Assembly (NCBI GenBank): GCA_002840845.1
Contig: PHCS01000012.1
Location: 1-51,247 of the forward strand
Direction of reading: 5' to 3'
DNA: 51,247 bases
From: Betaproteobacteria bacterium HGW-Betaproteobacteria-14
GTDB lineage: Bacteria > Pseudomonadota > Gammaproteobacteria > Burkholderiales > Rhodocyclaceae
Shown: in pieces, positions 16,245 to 26,393 of the stretch
Numbering within the stretch: the stretch's first letter is position 1
How the letters are laid out: every line of letters starts with the position of its first letter
Position numbers and translations under genes: made by a program
Notes under the pieces: model-generated
Databases searched by the model: none
What the model was told of the DNA's origin: nothing
Seen by the model: only the letters and a program-made list of their open reading frames with translations

Positions 16245-17633
16245 ATGACCGTCCGTACCCGATTTGCCCCCAGCCCGACCGGCTACCTCCACGTCGGTGG
16301 CGCCCGCACGGCGCTGTATGCATGGGCCTATGCCCGCAAGCACGGCGGCACTTTCATCCTGCGCATCGAGGACACCGACATCGAGCGCTCGACGCAGGCC
16401 TCCATCGACGCCATCCTCGACGGCATGGCCTGGCTGGGCCTCGTCCATGACGAGGGTCCGTTCTACCAGATGCAGCGCCTGGCGCGTTACGCCGAGGTGG
16501 CGCAGCAGCTCGTCAGGGACGGCCACGCCTACTGGTGCTACGCCAGCAAGGAAGAGCTGGACGCCATGCGCGAGGCGCAGCGCGCGAGAGGAGAGAAACC
16601 GCGCTACGACGGCCGCTGGCGGCCGGAGAACGCCAAGGGCAAGACGCCGCCGGCCGACGTCAAGCCGATCCTGCGCTTCCGCAACCCCGACGACGGCGTC
16701 GTCGCCTGGGACGACCTGGTGAAGGGACGCATCGAGATCGCCAACGCCGAGCTGGACGACCTCGTGCTGCTGCGCGCCGACGGCGTGCCGACCTACAACT
16801 TCGGCGTGGTGGTGGACGACCTGGACATGGCCATCACCCACTGCATCCGCGGCGACGACCACGTGAACAACACGCCGCGGCAGATCAACATCTATCGTGC
16901 GCTGGGTGCGCCGGTGCCGGCCTTCGCCCATGTGCCGATGATCCTCGGCGCCGACGGCGAGCGCCTCTCCAAGCGCCACGGCGCGGTGTCGGTGATGCAG
17001 TATGCCGAGGACGGCTACCTGCCCGAGGCGCTGCTCAATTACCTGGCGCGTCTGGGCTGGTCGCACGGCAACGAGGAGATGTTCTTGCTGGAGCAGTTCG
17101 TCGAATGGTTCGACCTCGAGCACATCAGCCGCTCGCCGGCGCAGTTCAACCCGGAAAAGCTGGCCTGGCTCAACCAGCAGCACCTCAAGGCGCGCGATGA
17201 CCGCCTGGTGGCCAACGATGTGGCGCCGCGGCTGGCCGCGCGCGGCATCGGCGTCGCCGCCGGCCCGGAACTGGCAAAGGTGGCGGCGCTGTACAAGGAC
17301 CGCGTATCCACGCTGAACGAGCTGGCCGACGCGGTCAAGCCATTCTATGTCGAGGTGTACCCCGGCGCCGAGCTGCTGGCGCAGCACGTTACCGAGGCCG
17401 CGCGCGATGCGTTGCGAGAGTTGCGCACGCGGCTGGAGACGACGGTGTGGGAGAAGGCGCAGATCAGCCAGGCCTTGAAGGATGTCGTTGCTGCGCGCGG
17501 CATGAAGTTTCCGCAGCTGGCAATCCCCTTGCGCGTGGTGCTCACCGGCCAGACGCAGACGCCGGCGATCGACGCCGTGCTGGAGGCCTTCGGCCGCGAC
17601 GTCGTGCTGGCGCGGCTAGCGCGCCACGTCTGA
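16245..17633 (+). CDS. gltX: Glutamyl-tRNA synthetase
   Basis: 462 residues, typical for bacterial GltX. The start [19 protein letters not shown] at 16245 carries the class I HIGH-equivalent motif at residues 9-19; in-frame upstream sequence is not conserved. The KMSKS equivalent is [13 protein letters not shown] near residue 240. Charges tRNA-Glu with glutamate in the cytoplasm. The gene follows tRNA-Val (opposite strand). Its last 18 bases overlap the 3' end of the convergent mnmC gene. Confidence 0.96.
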   Translation: MTVRTRFAPSPTGYLHVGGARTALYAWAYARKHGGTFILRIEDTDIERSTQASIDAILDGMAWLGLVHDEGPFYQMQRLARYAEVAQQLVRDGHAYWCYASKEELDAMREAQRARGEKPRYDGRWRPENAKGKTPPADVKPILRFRNPDDGVVAWDDLVKGRIEIANAELDDLVLLRADGVPTYNFGVVVDDLDMAITHCIRGDDHVNNTPRQINIYRALGAPVPAFAHVPMILGADGERLSKRHGAVSVMQYAEDGYLPEALLNYLARLGWSHGNEEMFLLEQFVEWFDLEHISRSPAQFNPEKLAWLNQQHLKARDDRLVANDVAPRLAARGIGVAAGPELAKVAALYKDRVSTLNELADAVKPFYVEVYPGAELLAQHVTEAARDALRELRTRLETTVWEKAQISQALKDVVAARGMKFPQLAIPLRVVLTGQTQTPAIDAVLEAFGRDVVLARLARHV

Positions 17634-19457
17634 ACGCGCAGCAGGCGTAAGGCCGGAAGCGAGATCCCTTTCGAGCGGCAGCGGCTCGCCTTCGATGGCG
17701 CTGGCAAGCAGTTCCGCAACCAGTGGCGCATAGACCAGGCCGCGCGAGCCGAGGCCGAGCAGTCCGAACAAGCCTTCGTTGCCGGGAAGGGCACCGACCA
17801 GCGGCAGCCTGTCCGGTCCCACCGTGCGAATGCCGGCGCGCCCTGCGACCCGCGCCGGATCCACCGTCGCGGCGAAATCCGGCAACAGCAGTTTCAGCCG
17901 CTCAAGGTTGGCGTGGTGGTCTTCTTCCCGCGCCAGCGTATCTGTCGAGCCTTCCTCGTAGGTGGCGCCGACGACATGCACGCCGAAAGAGGTGGCCGGC
18001 GTGACGTAGCCTTCGCGCGAGACCACGGCCTTGATCGCACGATCCGGCGCGGCCGGGATGCAGGTGACCTGGCCGCGCACGGCGCGCAGCGGCAGCGCGG
18101 CCGCGACCCCGAGGCGCAGTGCGTGGTAGCCGTTGGCGAGGATCGCCACGGGCGCCTCGGCGATGACATGGCCTGAGTCGTCGAGAGCGCGCCAGCTGCC
18201 ATCCGTGCGCGCGAGGTCGGCGACCTCGCGTTGCGCATGCAGGCGCACGGCGTTGCCGGCCATGCGCAGCGCGGCGTCGCACAGGCTCGGCGGATGCACC
18301 CAGCCGCCCTCGGGGAACCACCAGCCCGGCATCGGCACGCGCCAGCCGGCCAGCGCCGATGCTGCGTCGACATCCACCCAGCGCAGCACCTCCGGCGGCA
18401 GCAGGCCGGACTCGGCGATGCGCCGCTGCCGCTCGATCTGCTTTTCGTCGCGCGCCAGGCGCAGCACGCCGCATGGCTGCCAGATGAGTTTCGGGTCCGA
18501 GGAAAAATCTTCTATCCGACGCAAGGCGTAATGGAAGCCGGCAAGCGTCAGGCGCGAGAGGCGGTTCCAGTCGGCGGAAGGCACTGGCTGCAGGACGCCG
18601 GCCGGGTTGCCCGACGTCTCTCGCGCGAGGCCATCGCGCCGCTCGATGAGGTGGATCGCCCAGCCGCGTGCGGCCAGCCTCTCGGCGACGAGCGTGCCGG
18701 CGATGCCGCCACCGATGACGAGGGCGCGGCGATCCCTGTCGGGTTCCGCGGATTCGATACCCGCGAAGCGGCCCGCGAGCATCTCGCGCTTGCGGCCGAA
18801 GCCTGCGCGCTTGCCGACGACGAAGCCAGCCGCCGTCATGCAGCGGCTGACTTTTCCGGCGGCGGTGTAGGTGGCGAAGGTGGCGCCCGGCGCGGCCAGT
18901 CGCGCCAGTTGCGCGAACAGCGCCTCGCTCCACATGTCCGGATTTCTCGATGGGGCGAAGCCGTCGAGGAAGAAGGCGTCGACGCGCGCTTCGGCCTGCG
19001 CCAGCATGTGCGCTGCCTCGCCCCAGAGCAAAGTCAGGCTGACGCGGCCGCCGTCGAGATGCAGTCGATGGAATCCGGGGATGAGCGGAGGATAGCGCTC
19101 CAGCAGGCGCGCACCGAGCGGCGCCAGTTCAGGCCAATTGCGGTACAGGCGTTCAAGGTCTTCGCGGCGGAAAGGGTGCTTGTCGACGGAGAGGAAATGC
19201 AGCCGCGCATCTGGCCGCGCCGTTTTGCGGAAGCTGCGCCAGGCGCAAAGGAAATTCAGGCCGCTGCCGAAACCGGTTTCGAGGATCGTGAAGCGCCCGC
19301 GCGATTGCCAGCGTGTGGGCAGATCGTTGCCGGAGAGGAAAACATGGCGGGTCTCGTCGAGCCCGCCATCGAGCGACCAGTAGGTGTCGCCGTAGGTTTC
19401 GCTGAAGGCCGCGCCGTCCTTGAGGACGGGCGCGGCGGGTTGGATCGGTTCGGGCAA
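17616..19457 (-). CDS. mnmC: Bifunctional tRNA mnm5s2U34 biosynthesis protein MnmC
   Basis: 613 residues. The N-terminal domain (to about 235) is the SAM methyltransferase MnmC2, with [20 protein letters not shown] and [16 protein letters not shown]. The C-terminal domain is the FAD-dependent oxidase MnmC1 (DAO fold), with [20 protein letters not shown] near residue 245 and [18 protein letters not shown] near the end. It converts cmnm5s2U34 to nm5s2U and then mnm5s2U in tRNA wobble positions. The start is a TTG two bases after the stop of the upstream glycine-zipper gene. The N-terminus aligns with MnmC from there, so translation is probably coupled. Confidence 0.94.
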   Translation of the reverse strand: MPEPIQPAAPVLKDGAAFSETYGDTYWSLDGGLDETRHVFLSGNDLPTRWQSRGRFTILETGFGSGLNFLCAWRSFRKTARPDARLHFLSVDKHPFRREDLERLYRNWPELAPLGARLLERYPPLIPGFHRLHLDGGRVSLTLLWGEAAHMLAQAEARVDAFFLDGFAPSRNPDMWSEALFAQLARLAAPGATFATYTAAGKVSRCMTAAGFVVGKRAGFGRKREMLAGRFAGIESAEPDRDRRALVIGGGIAGTLVAERLAARGWAIHLIERRDGLARETSGNPAGVLQPVPSADWNRLSRLTLAGFHYALRRIEDFSSDPKLIWQPCGVLRLARDEKQIERQRRIAESGLLPPEVLRWVDVDAASALAGWRVPMPGWWFPEGGWVHPPSLCDAALRMAGNAVRLHAQREVADLARTDGSWRALDDSGHVIAEAPVAILANGYHALRLGVAAALPLRAVRGQVTCIPAAPDRAIKAVVSREGYVTPATSFGVHVVGATYEEGSTDTLAREEDHHANLERLKLLLPDFAATVDPARVAGRAGIRTVGPDRLPLVGALPGNEGLFGLLGLGSRGLVYAPLVAELLASAIEGEPLPLERDLASGLTPAARSDVAR

Positions 19458-19459
19458 GC

Positions 19460-20137
19460 TTACCGGGCCATGATCACGCCGCTGTCGACCTTCACCTTGT
19501 CGTCGGGTCGCCAGACGGGCCGGGTGTCGAAGTCGAATTCACGCGAAGTGCCGTCCTCGAAACGCACGATGACTTCGTATTTGACGGTCTTCTTGACATA
19601 TCTTTCGACCTGGTGTCCGGCGACGGCGCCACCGACGGTGCCGAGCACGGTCGCGGCCGTCTTGCCGCTGCCCTTGCCAATCTGACTGCCGACCACCGCG
19701 CCGGCGACGCCGCCGGCGACGGCGCCGACGCCCGTTCCTTTGCCCTTTTGTTCTTTTTCAACCACGGATTCGATGGTGCCGCAGTTCGTGCAGATTGCAG
19801 GGACGGGCTGTGGGGCAGGTGACGCAGCGACTGGTGCCGCCTGCGGGACGGGTTCGGGCTTGGATTCAGGCGCCTTGGCGACGGCTTTCGGTTTGGGCGC
19901 AGGCTTCGGCGCGGGCGCGGCCTGCTCGGTTTTGGGTGCGACGACAGGCGCAGCCTCCGGCGCTGTGGCCGGAGCCGGAACAGCGGCGACAACGGACTCA
20001 GCCGGCTTCGCGGTGCTGCCTGCGGTCGGAATCACACCGAAGATGGCGCCGATGCCGGCGACCGAGAGCAGGATCACCGCAATCGCGGCGACCCAGATGA
20101 GGGGGTGCAATTTGTTGCCGGTGGCTTGGGTATTCAT
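19460..20137 (-). CDS. Glycine-zipper 2TM domain envelope protein
   Basis: 225 residues with RBS AGGAG upstream. One N-terminal membrane helix (about 12-35) anchors it, followed by a long Ala/Pro/Lys-rich stretch (about 40-115) that probably spans the periplasm. A CTNCGT pair of cysteines and a glycine-zipper segment, GVGAVAGGVAGAVVGSQIGKG...TVLGTVGGAVAGHQVER, follow. The last ~40 residues are a small beta domain. The zipper domain is like that of SlyB/PcpP-type outer-membrane proteins but the anchor here is an inner-membrane helix rather than a lipobox. Such proteins usually act in envelope stability. It lies directly upstream of mnmC. Confidence 0.82.
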   Translation of the reverse strand: MNTQATGNKLHPLIWVAAIAVILLSVAGIGAIFGVIPTAGSTAKPAESVVAAVPAPATAPEAAPVVAPKTEQAAPAPKPAPKPKAVAKAPESKPEPVPQAAPVAASPAPQPVPAICTNCGTIESVVEKEQKGKGTGVGAVAGGVAGAVVGSQIGKGSGKTAATVLGTVGGAVAGHQVERYVKKTVKYEVIVRFEDGTSREFDFDTRPVWRPDDKVKVDSGVIMAR

Positions 20138-20157
20138 GCTGGTCTCCTTTACGGTTC

Positions 20158-20214
20158 GTAGGTCGGGCTTCAGTCCGACTTCAGCCGCCGAGTCGGCTTG
20201 AAGGCCGACCTACA
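20158..20214. repeat. REP-like palindromic element, copy 1
   Basis: Outer arms GTAGGTCGGGCTTCAG (from 20158) and TTGAAGGCCGACCTAC (to 20213) are inverted copies, and each arm can also fold on itself (TCGGnCTTCAGnCCGA type). Spacer about 12 bases. It fills the gap between the end of lysS and the start of the glycine-zipper gene. Two more copies lie at 34984-35044 and 44428-44479. Confidence 0.85.
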
Positions 20215-20259
20215 GGACTAACGCGCTGGCGGGCTATCGGCTGACGTAGAAACATTTCC

Positions 20260-21762
20260 TTACATCTCCCGCCGCAGCTGCGGGAAAAGGATAACGTCGC
20301 GGATGCTCGGACTGTCGGTGAGCAGCATCACCAGTCGGTCGATGCCGACGCCGCAACCGGCGGTCGGCGGCAGGCCGTATTCGAGCGCGCGGATGTAGTC
20401 TGCATCATAGTACATCGCCTCCTCGTCGCCGGCTTCCTTGGCCTTGGCCTGTTCGAGGAAGCGCGCGGCCTGGTCTTCCGGGTCGTTCAGCTCGGAGAAG
20501 CCATTGGCAATCTCGCGCCCGGCGATGTAGAGCTCGAAGCGCTCGGTGATGTCGGGGTTCTTGTCGCTGCGGCGCGCCAGCGGGCTGACTTCCGCCGGCC
20601 AGTCGACGATATAGGTCGGCTCGAACAGCTCGCCCTCGGTGGTCTCCTCGAACAGCGTGAGCTGCAGTGTGCCCAGGCCGGAGTTCGGCCGCGGCTCGAT
20701 GTGCAGTTCTTTCAGCTTGGCGCGCAGCCAGGCCTCGTCGTTGAGCTGCGCGACGGAGTAGCCCGGATGGTGCTTGTGGATGGCTTCCACGACCGTCATG
20801 CGGGCGAAGGGTTTGGCGAAGTCCAGCGTGCGTCCCTGGTATTCGAACGCCTCGGCGCCGAGCGCCTCGCGCGCGGCGTGGCGCAGCAGCCCCTCGGTGA
20901 AGTTCATGAGCAGGTTGTAGTCCGAGTAGGCCTCGTAGAACTCCATCATGGTGAACTCGGGGTTGTGGCGCGTAGAGATGCCCTCGTTGCGGAAGTTGCG
21001 GTTGATCTCGAAGACCTTCTCGAAGCCGCCCACCACCAGGCGCTTCAGGTACAGCTCCGGCGCAATGCGCAGGAACAGCTCCATGTCGAGCGCGTTGTGG
21101 TGCGTCCTGAAGGGCTTGGCCGAGGCGCCGCCGGGGATGGCGTGCATCATCGGCGTTTCCACCTCGAGGAAGCCGTGGCCGCTCATGTAGCCGCGGATCG
21201 ACTGCACCAGGCGCGAGCGCGCCGAGAAGACCCAGCGCGAGCGCTCGTTGGTGATGAGGTCAAGGTAGCGCTGGCGCACCTTCTGCTCGGTGTCGGTGAG
21301 GCCGTGGAACTTCTCCGGCAGCGGGCGCAGCGACTTGGTGAGCAGGCGCAGCTCGGAGACGTTGATGGTGAGCTCGCCGGTCTTGGTCTTGAACAGGGTG
21401 CCGCGCGCGCCGACGATGTCGCCGATGTCCCAGTGCTTGAAGGCGGCGTGCACCGCCTCGCCCGTGCCGTCGTTGCTGACGTAGAGCTGGATGCGCCCGG
21501 AGAGGTCCTGCACGGTGGCGAAGGAGGCCTTGCCCATGACGCGCTTGAGCATGATGCGGCCGGCGACGCAGACGTCGACCGGCTGCGCTTCCAGCTCCTC
21601 GCGGCTCTTCTCGCCGTAGAGCTCGTCGACCTTCTCCGCGGTGTTCTCGCGCAGGAAATCGTTGGGGAAGGCGACGCCTTCGGCGCGCAGCCTCGCCAGT
21701 TTCTCGCGCCGCTCGGCGATGATCTGGTTTTCGTCCTGGGGCAGTTGGTTTTGTTCGCTCAT
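20260..21762 (-). CDS. lysS: Lysyl-tRNA synthetase (class II)
   Basis: 500 residues. The N-terminal OB-fold anticodon-binding domain includes [20 protein letters not shown], and class II motif 2 is [20 protein letters not shown]. Motif 3 is [20 protein letters not shown] near the end, followed by the typical [13 protein letters not shown] terminus. Charges tRNA-Lys. The start at 21762 has AAGGATCC upstream and lies nine bases after the prfB stop, the conserved prfB-lysS pairing. Confidence 0.97.
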   Translation of the reverse strand: MSEQNQLPQDENQIIAERREKLARLRAEGVAFPNDFLRENTAEKVDELYGEKSREELEAQPVDVCVAGRIMLKRVMGKASFATVQDLSGRIQLYVSNDGTGEAVHAAFKHWDIGDIVGARGTLFKTKTGELTINVSELRLLTKSLRPLPEKFHGLTDTEQKVRQRYLDLITNERSRWVFSARSRLVQSIRGYMSGHGFLEVETPMMHAIPGGASAKPFRTHHNALDMELFLRIAPELYLKRLVVGGFEKVFEINRNFRNEGISTRHNPEFTMMEFYEAYSDYNLLMNFTEGLLRHAAREALGAEAFEYQGRTLDFAKPFARMTVVEAIHKHHPGYSVAQLNDEAWLRAKLKELHIEPRPNSGLGTLQLTLFEETTEGELFEPTYIVDWPAEVSPLARRSDKNPDITERFELYIAGREIANGFSELNDPEDQAARFLEQAKAKEAGDEEAMYYDADYIRALEYGLPPTAGCGVGIDRLVMLLTDSPSIRDVILFPQLRREM

Positions 21763-21771
21763 GATGGATCC

Positions 21772-22876
21772 TTATACGCCCTGTTTCAGGCTGGATTCGA
21801 TGAAGGGGTCGAGGTCGCCGTCGAGCACGGCCTGGGTGTTGCCGAATTCCACGTTGGTGCGCAGGTCCTTGATGCGCGACTGGTCGAGCACGTAGGAGCG
21901 GATCTGGTGGCCCCAGCCGATGTCGGTCTTGGCGTCCTCCACCTGCTGCGCCGCCGCTTGGCGCTTGCGCAGCTCGGCCTCGTAGAGGCGCGACTTCAGC
22001 ATGGCCATCGCCTCGGCCTTGTTGCGGTGCTGCGAGCGGTCGTTCTGGCACTGCACGACGATGCCCGACGGGGCGTGCGTGATGCGGATGGCCGACTCGG
22101 TCTTGTTGACGTGCTGGCCGCCGGCGCCGGAGGCGCGGAAGGTGTCGATGCGCAGGTCGGCCGGGTTAATCTCGATGTCGATCGAGTCGTCGACCTCGGG
22201 GTAGACGAACACGCTGGCGAACGAGGTGTGGCGCCGCGCGTTGGAATCGTAAGGCGATTTGCGCACCAGGCGATGGATGCCCGTCTCGGTGCGCAGGTGG
22301 CCGTAGGCGTATTCGCCAGAGACCTTCAGCGTGGCGGTCTTGATGCCGGCCACCTCGCCTTCGGATTCCTCCAGCACCTCGACCTGGAAGCCCTTGCGCT
22401 CGGTGTAGCGCAGGTACATGCGCAGCAGCATGGAGGCCCAGTCCTGCGCCTCGGTGCCGCCGGCGCCGGCCTGGATGTCCATGAAGCAGTTGTTGGGATC
22501 GGCCGGATTGGAGAACATGCGGCGGAACTCGAGCGCCGCCACCTGCTTGTCGAGTTCAGCGGCGTCGGACTCGACGGCGATCAGCGTCTCGTCGTCGTTC
22601 TCGCCGCGCGCCATCTCGAACAATTCGCGCGCATCGCGCAGGCCCTGATCGATTTCGCTCAATGCGACGACGACGCCTTCAAGGGATTTCTTCTCGCGGC
22701 CAAGCTCCTGCGCACGGGCTGCGTCGTTCCAGACAGCCGGGTCTTCCAGCGCCCGGTCGACTTCGTTCAGCTTGGACTGCTTGGCGTCGAAGTCAAAGAT
22801 ACCTCCGCAGATCCTGCTCGCGCGCGTGCAGGTCCGTGAGGCGGTTGGAGAGGGTGTTGATGCGTTCGGCTTCCAT
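21772..22876 (-). CDS. prfB: Peptide chain release factor 2, with programmed +1 frameshift
   Basis: The gene starts at the ATG at 22876 ([16 protein letters not shown]...). It reads 27 codons to CTT (22798-22796), meets an in-frame TGA (22795-22793), and continues in the +1 frame from GAC (22794) to 21772, giving 367 residues. The slip site AGGTATCTTTGAC with the upstream Shine-Dalgarno-like CGGAGG matches the known RF2 autoregulatory frameshift. RF2 releases peptides at UGA and UAA. The GGQ motif is [11 protein letters not shown]. The stop-codon-recognising SPF tripeptide reads SPY here ([13 protein letters not shown]). The gap-free annotation from 22893 in the second frame is not the true N-terminus. 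Confidence 0.95.
22796..22798 (-). other. prfB: prfB frameshift slip codon (CTT before TGA)
   Basis: The ribosome is expected to slip +1 on CTT when the following UGA (22795-22793) is read slowly, i.e. when RF2 is scarce. The SD-like CGGAGG sits three bases upstream of the slip codon, as in other bacteria. Confidence 0.93.
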
Positions 22877-22932
22877 GTCGGTGCAATTTCCAAAGCGACG
22901 AATTATACAGCAGGGCCGGCCCGCGCCCCCGC

Positions 22933-23259
22933 TCAGCGACGGCCGTCGTCGCCCTCTTCATCGCGGATCACTTCGCCTTCGATGACGCGCCCTCCCGGCT
23001 GCGCTTCCCCCCACGCATCCCCTGACGGCGCTTCTCCCATGCGCTGTGCTTCCATCTGCTCGCGCATCTGGCGGCGCACTTCGCGCGTTTTCCACCACAA
23101 CCAGCCCCACACCAGCAGCCCGGCGGCGAGCGCGAAGGCGAACACCACCACCGAAAACATCAGCGCCGCAACGAGCAGCACGGCGCCGGCCGCGATGCCC
23201 AGTATCCTGCCCAGCAGGCTCGGCTCGGGCATGTCCGGCCGCCTGTCGTCGTATCTCAT
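22933..23259 (-). CDS. Small membrane protein, unknown function
   Basis: 108 residues from the ATG at 23259, preceded by AAAGGGGAATC; an upstream in-frame start at 23319 would overlap the neighbouring gene. After a charged start (MRYDDRRPDMPEP) there is one long hydrophobic stretch (about 17-54, enough for two short helices), then KTREVRRQMREQMEAQRMG, a charged helix, and an acidic tail (GEVIRDEEGDDGRR). Topology suggests an inner-membrane protein with a cytoplasmic tail. No family recognised. It lies between a CorC/CNNM gene and prfB, 13 bases after the former. Confidence 0.65.
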   Translation of the reverse strand: MRYDDRRPDMPEPSLLGRILGIAAGAVLLVAALMFSVVVFAFALAAGLLVWGWLWWKTREVRRQMREQMEAQRMGEAPSGDAWGEAQPGGRVIEGEVIRDEEGDDGRR

Positions 23260-23272
23260 GATTCCCCTTTCT

Positions 23273-24604
23273 TCATTCTGGCTGACGCGGCGGCGAGCCT
23301 GCGTCCTTCCCGGTCTCATCGGGTTCGGCCAAGGGACTGGCCAGCACCTTGTCGACCCGCTTGCCGTCCAGGTCGACCACTTCGAGCTGCCAGCGTTCCC
23401 ATTGCGCCTTGTCGCCGGTGTGCGGCAAGCGGCCGAGCAGCCACATCATCATGCCGCTCAGCGTATGGTAGCGGCCCCTGTCCTCCTCCGGCACGGCGTC
23501 GAGGTCGAGACGGTCCTTCAGCTCGGGCAGCGGGATCAGCCCGTCCAGCAGCCAGGAGCCGTCTTCGCGCTGCACGGCCCAGGCCTCGTCGGCGTTGCGC
23601 GGCTGAAATTCGCCGGTGACCGCTTCCAGCACGTCCTGCAGCGTCACCAGCCCCTGGATCTCGCCGTATTCGTCGATGACGAACACCATGTGCGTGGCGG
23701 AGGCGCGGAACTGCTCGAGGAGCTCCATGCCGGTCAGGGATTCCGGCACATACACGCAAGGCTGAAGCTGGGCAGCGAGGTCGGGCTGCCTGTTGCGATG
23801 CATCTGGTTGAAGAGCTGCTTGGTGGCGATGATTCCGAGGATGTCGTGCAGGCCGCCACGGCACACCGGAAAACGCGAATGCTCGGATTCGGCGACGCGA
23901 TCCAGGTTGGATTCCAGAGGTAGCTCGAGGTCGAGATAGACGATGTCGGCGCGCGGGATCATGAGGGAGCCGATCTGCCGATCGTCGAGGCGGAAGACGT
24001 TGCGCACCATGTCGTGTTCCTGCTTCTCGATGACGCCTGCCTCGGAGCCCTCCTCCAGCAGGGCATGGATGTCCTCCTCCGTGACGGCTGCGGCGCGCGC
24101 ACCGTGCTTGCCCATCAAGCGGAGAATGGTGTCCGTCGAGAACGACAGCAGGCGCACGAAGGGACGCGACACCGTGGCCAGAGCATGGATCGGGCGGGCG
24201 ACGAGCCGGGCGATGCCCTCCGCATTGATCTGGGCGATGCGCTTGGGCACCAGTTCGCCGACGACGATAGTCACGTAGGTGATCACCACGACCACCAGCG
24301 CCGTTGCCCCGGCCTCGCTGATTTGCTGCTCGATGCCGAATGTCTGCAGCCAGGCGGCGAAGGGGGCGGCGAGGACCGACTCGCCGACGATGCCGTTGAG
24401 GATGCTGATCGCGGTGATGCCGATCTGTACGGTCGAGAGGAAGCGGGTCGGCTCCTCGCCGAGTTGCATGGCCACGCCGGCTGCGCCGTCGCCGTCGGCC
24501 GCGAGGCGCGCCAGCCGGCTGCGGCGGGCGCTGAGCAGGGCGATCTCCGACATGGCGAAGGCGCCGTTGAGCAGGATCAGTGCGACCAGGACAAGTGCTT
24601 CCAT
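23273..24604 (-). CDS. CNNM/HlyC-CorC family membrane protein with CBS pair
   Basis: 443 residues. The N-terminal CNNM membrane domain (about 1-190) starts MEALVLVALILLNGAFAMSE and contains FLSTVQIGITAISILNGIVGE and VVGELVPKRIAQ. A tandem CBS domain follows (about 205-330; MIPRADIVYLDLE... FVIDEYGEIQGLVTLQDVLE). A C-terminal CorC/HlyC domain (about 345-425; WLLDGLIPLPELKDRLDL... YHTLSGMMMWLLGRLP) completes it. Proteins of this family are linked to Mg/Co efflux; the older name 'hemolysin' is misleading. The RBS GAGGAT sits six bases before the ATG at 24604. It is downstream of recJ. Confidence 0.9.
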   Translation of the reverse strand: MEALVLVALILLNGAFAMSEIALLSARRSRLARLAADGDGAAGVAMQLGEEPTRFLSTVQIGITAISILNGIVGESVLAAPFAAWLQTFGIEQQISEAGATALVVVVITYVTIVVGELVPKRIAQINAEGIARLVARPIHALATVSRPFVRLLSFSTDTILRLMGKHGARAAAVTEEDIHALLEEGSEAGVIEKQEHDMVRNVFRLDDRQIGSLMIPRADIVYLDLELPLESNLDRVAESEHSRFPVCRGGLHDILGIIATKQLFNQMHRNRQPDLAAQLQPCVYVPESLTGMELLEQFRASATHMVFVIDEYGEIQGLVTLQDVLEAVTGEFQPRNADEAWAVQREDGSWLLDGLIPLPELKDRLDLDAVPEEDRGRYHTLSGMMMWLLGRLPHTGDKAQWERWQLEVVDLDGKRVDKVLASPLAEPDETGKDAGSPPRQPE

Positions 24605-24659
24605 AAGGTTATCCTCAGCAGGTCATGCATCGCCAAGCGTGAAGAAGCCATTGCGGCAT

Positions 24660-26393
24660 TCAGGCCGGCTCCAGGTGTTCCAGCACCAGCTGCACGCTGC
24701 TGACGCCGTTGAATTCGTTTACCGCCAGGCGGTAGGCGGCGCGCACCTTGTCCGGCGCTCCCTCGGCGAAATTGAAGCGGATGGCATCGAAGCGTGCGGC
24801 GCCCTTGCGCAGCGTGAGCTTGAGGTGCCGATCCTTCAGTATGCGCTGGCTGTCCACGGCGAAATCATCGCTGAAGACGGGCGCCGGGAAGCCCTGGCCC
24901 CAGATCTCGCCTTCGAGCAGGCGCGCGGATTCGAGCGACATGCGGCCGGCTTCCAGCGGGCCGTCGGTCTCGATGGTGCGGGTAAGGTCGGCCGGGTCGA
25001 TGAGTTCGCGCACGGTCTGTTCGAACAGGGTCTCGAAGCGCGCGAGGCTTTCCTCGCGCAAAGTCAGCCCCGCTGCAGCGGCGTGGCCGCCGAAGCGCAG
25101 CAGCAGGCCGGGCGCCTGCTTGGAGACCAGGTCGAGGGCGTCGCGCAGGTGCAGGCCGCGGATTGAGCGGCCGGAGCCCTTGAGCTCGTCGGCATTGCCC
25201 CTGGCGAAGGCGATCACCGGGCGGTGCAGCTTGTCCTTCACGCGCGAGGCGAGGATGCCGATGACGCCCTGGTGCCAGGCGGGGTCGTAGAGGGTCAGGC
25301 TGGCGCGCTCGGCCGCCTCGATGCCTTCCAGCAGGACCAGCGCCTGGTCCTGCATGTCGCTCTCGATGCTGCGCCGCTCGCGGTTCAGCTGGTCGAGCTG
25401 CTGGGCGATGTTCAGCGCGCGGCCGAGGTCGTCAGTGACGAGGCACTCGATGCCGAGCGCCATGTCGGCCAGCCGGCCGGCCGCGTTGAGGCGCGGCCCC
25501 AGGGCGAAGCCGAGGTCGAAGGTGCTGGCGCGCTCGGCCTCGCGTCCGGCAATGCGGAAGAGGGCGCGCAGGCCCGGCTGCATTTTCCCCTGGCGGATGC
25601 GCGCCAGGCCCTGGGCGACGAGGATGCGGTTGTTGCGGTCGAGCTTCACCACGTCGGCCACCGTGCCGAGGGCGACGAGGTCGAGCAGGGCGGCGAGGTT
25701 CGGTTCGGCGCCGGACGCGAAAGCGCCGCGTTTCCGCAGCTCGGCGCGCAGCGCGAGCATGACGTAGAACATGACGCCGACGCCGGCGATGGATTTGCTC
25801 GGGAAGCCGCAGCCGGGCTGGTTGGGGTTGACGATGCAGTCGGCATCGGGCAGTGCGTCGCCCGGCAGGTGGTGGTCGGTGATGAGGGTGGCAATGCCGA
25901 GCCGCTTCGCCTCGGCGACGCCGTCGACGCTGGCGATGCCGTTGTCCACCGTGATGATCACATCGGGCTTTTGTGCCGCCGCCAGGCGCACGACTTCCGG
26001 CGTCAGGCCGTAGCCGTAGTCGAAGCGGTTGGGCACCAGGAAGGAGACGTTGGCGCCGAAGCCGCAGGCCGCGTTGAATGCGCGCAGGGCGCGCACGCCC
26101 ACAGCGCAGGCGGTGGCGCCGTCGCAGTCGTAGTCGGCGACGATGAGCAGATGGCGGCCGGCGGCGATGGCGTCGGCGAGCAGCGTTGCCGCTTCGGTGG
26201 CCCCTTTCAGGAGCGAAGGGTCGAGCAGGGCGGACAGGGCAGTGTCGAGCTCGGCTGCCCGCGCAATGCCGCGCGCCGCATACAGGCGCGCCAGCAAGGG
26301 ATGCACGCCCTCGTATTCGAGGCGCTGCTGCGCGGCATGGGGCGTGCGGCGGGTGACGATGGCCGAAGGCAATCCCTGTGGGGCGGGGTTCAT
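24660..26393 (-). CDS. recJ: Single-stranded-DNA-specific exonuclease RecJ
   Basis: 577 residues, the usual RecJ length. The start MNPAPQGLPSAIVTRR at 26393 overlaps the upstream stop as ATGA. DHH phosphoesterase motifs: VADYDCDGATACAVGV (motif I), VIITVDNGIAS (II), LITDHHLPGDALPDADCIVNP (III, DHH) and the DHHA1 domain with RFGGHAAAAGLTL. RecJ digests 5' single strands in recombination and mismatch repair. In E. coli recJ, prfB and lysS are adjacent; here two membrane-protein genes are inserted between recJ and prfB. Confidence 0.95.
   Translation of the reverse strand: MNPAPQGLPSAIVTRRTPHAAQQRLEYEGVHPLLARLYAARGIARAAELDTALSALLDPSLLKGATEAATLLADAIAAGRHLLIVADYDCDGATACAVGVRALRAFNAACGFGANVSFLVPNRFDYGYGLTPEVVRLAAAQKPDVIITVDNGIASVDGVAEAKRLGIATLITDHHLPGDALPDADCIVNPNQPGCGFPSKSIAGVGVMFYVMLALRAELRKRGAFASGAEPNLAALLDLVALGTVADVVKLDRNNRILVAQGLARIRQGKMQPGLRALFRIAGREAERASTFDLGFALGPRLNAAGRLADMALGIECLVTDDLGRALNIAQQLDQLNRERRSIESDMQDQALVLLEGIEAAERASLTLYDPAWHQGVIGILASRVKDKLHRPVIAFARGNADELKGSGRSIRGLHLRDALDLVSKQAPGLLLRFGGHAAAAGLTLREESLARFETLFEQTVRELIDPADLTRTIETDGPLEAGRMSLESARLLEGEIWGQGFPAPVFSDDFAVDSQRILKDRHLKLTLRKGAARFDAIRFNFAEGAPDKVRAAYRLAVNEFNGVSSVQLVLEHLEPA

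Noticed and set aside
22793-22795. Apparent nonsense mutation near the start of prfB
   Set aside because: The TGA is the programmed frameshift site with the conserved slip codon and SD-like signal, not a pseudogene mark.
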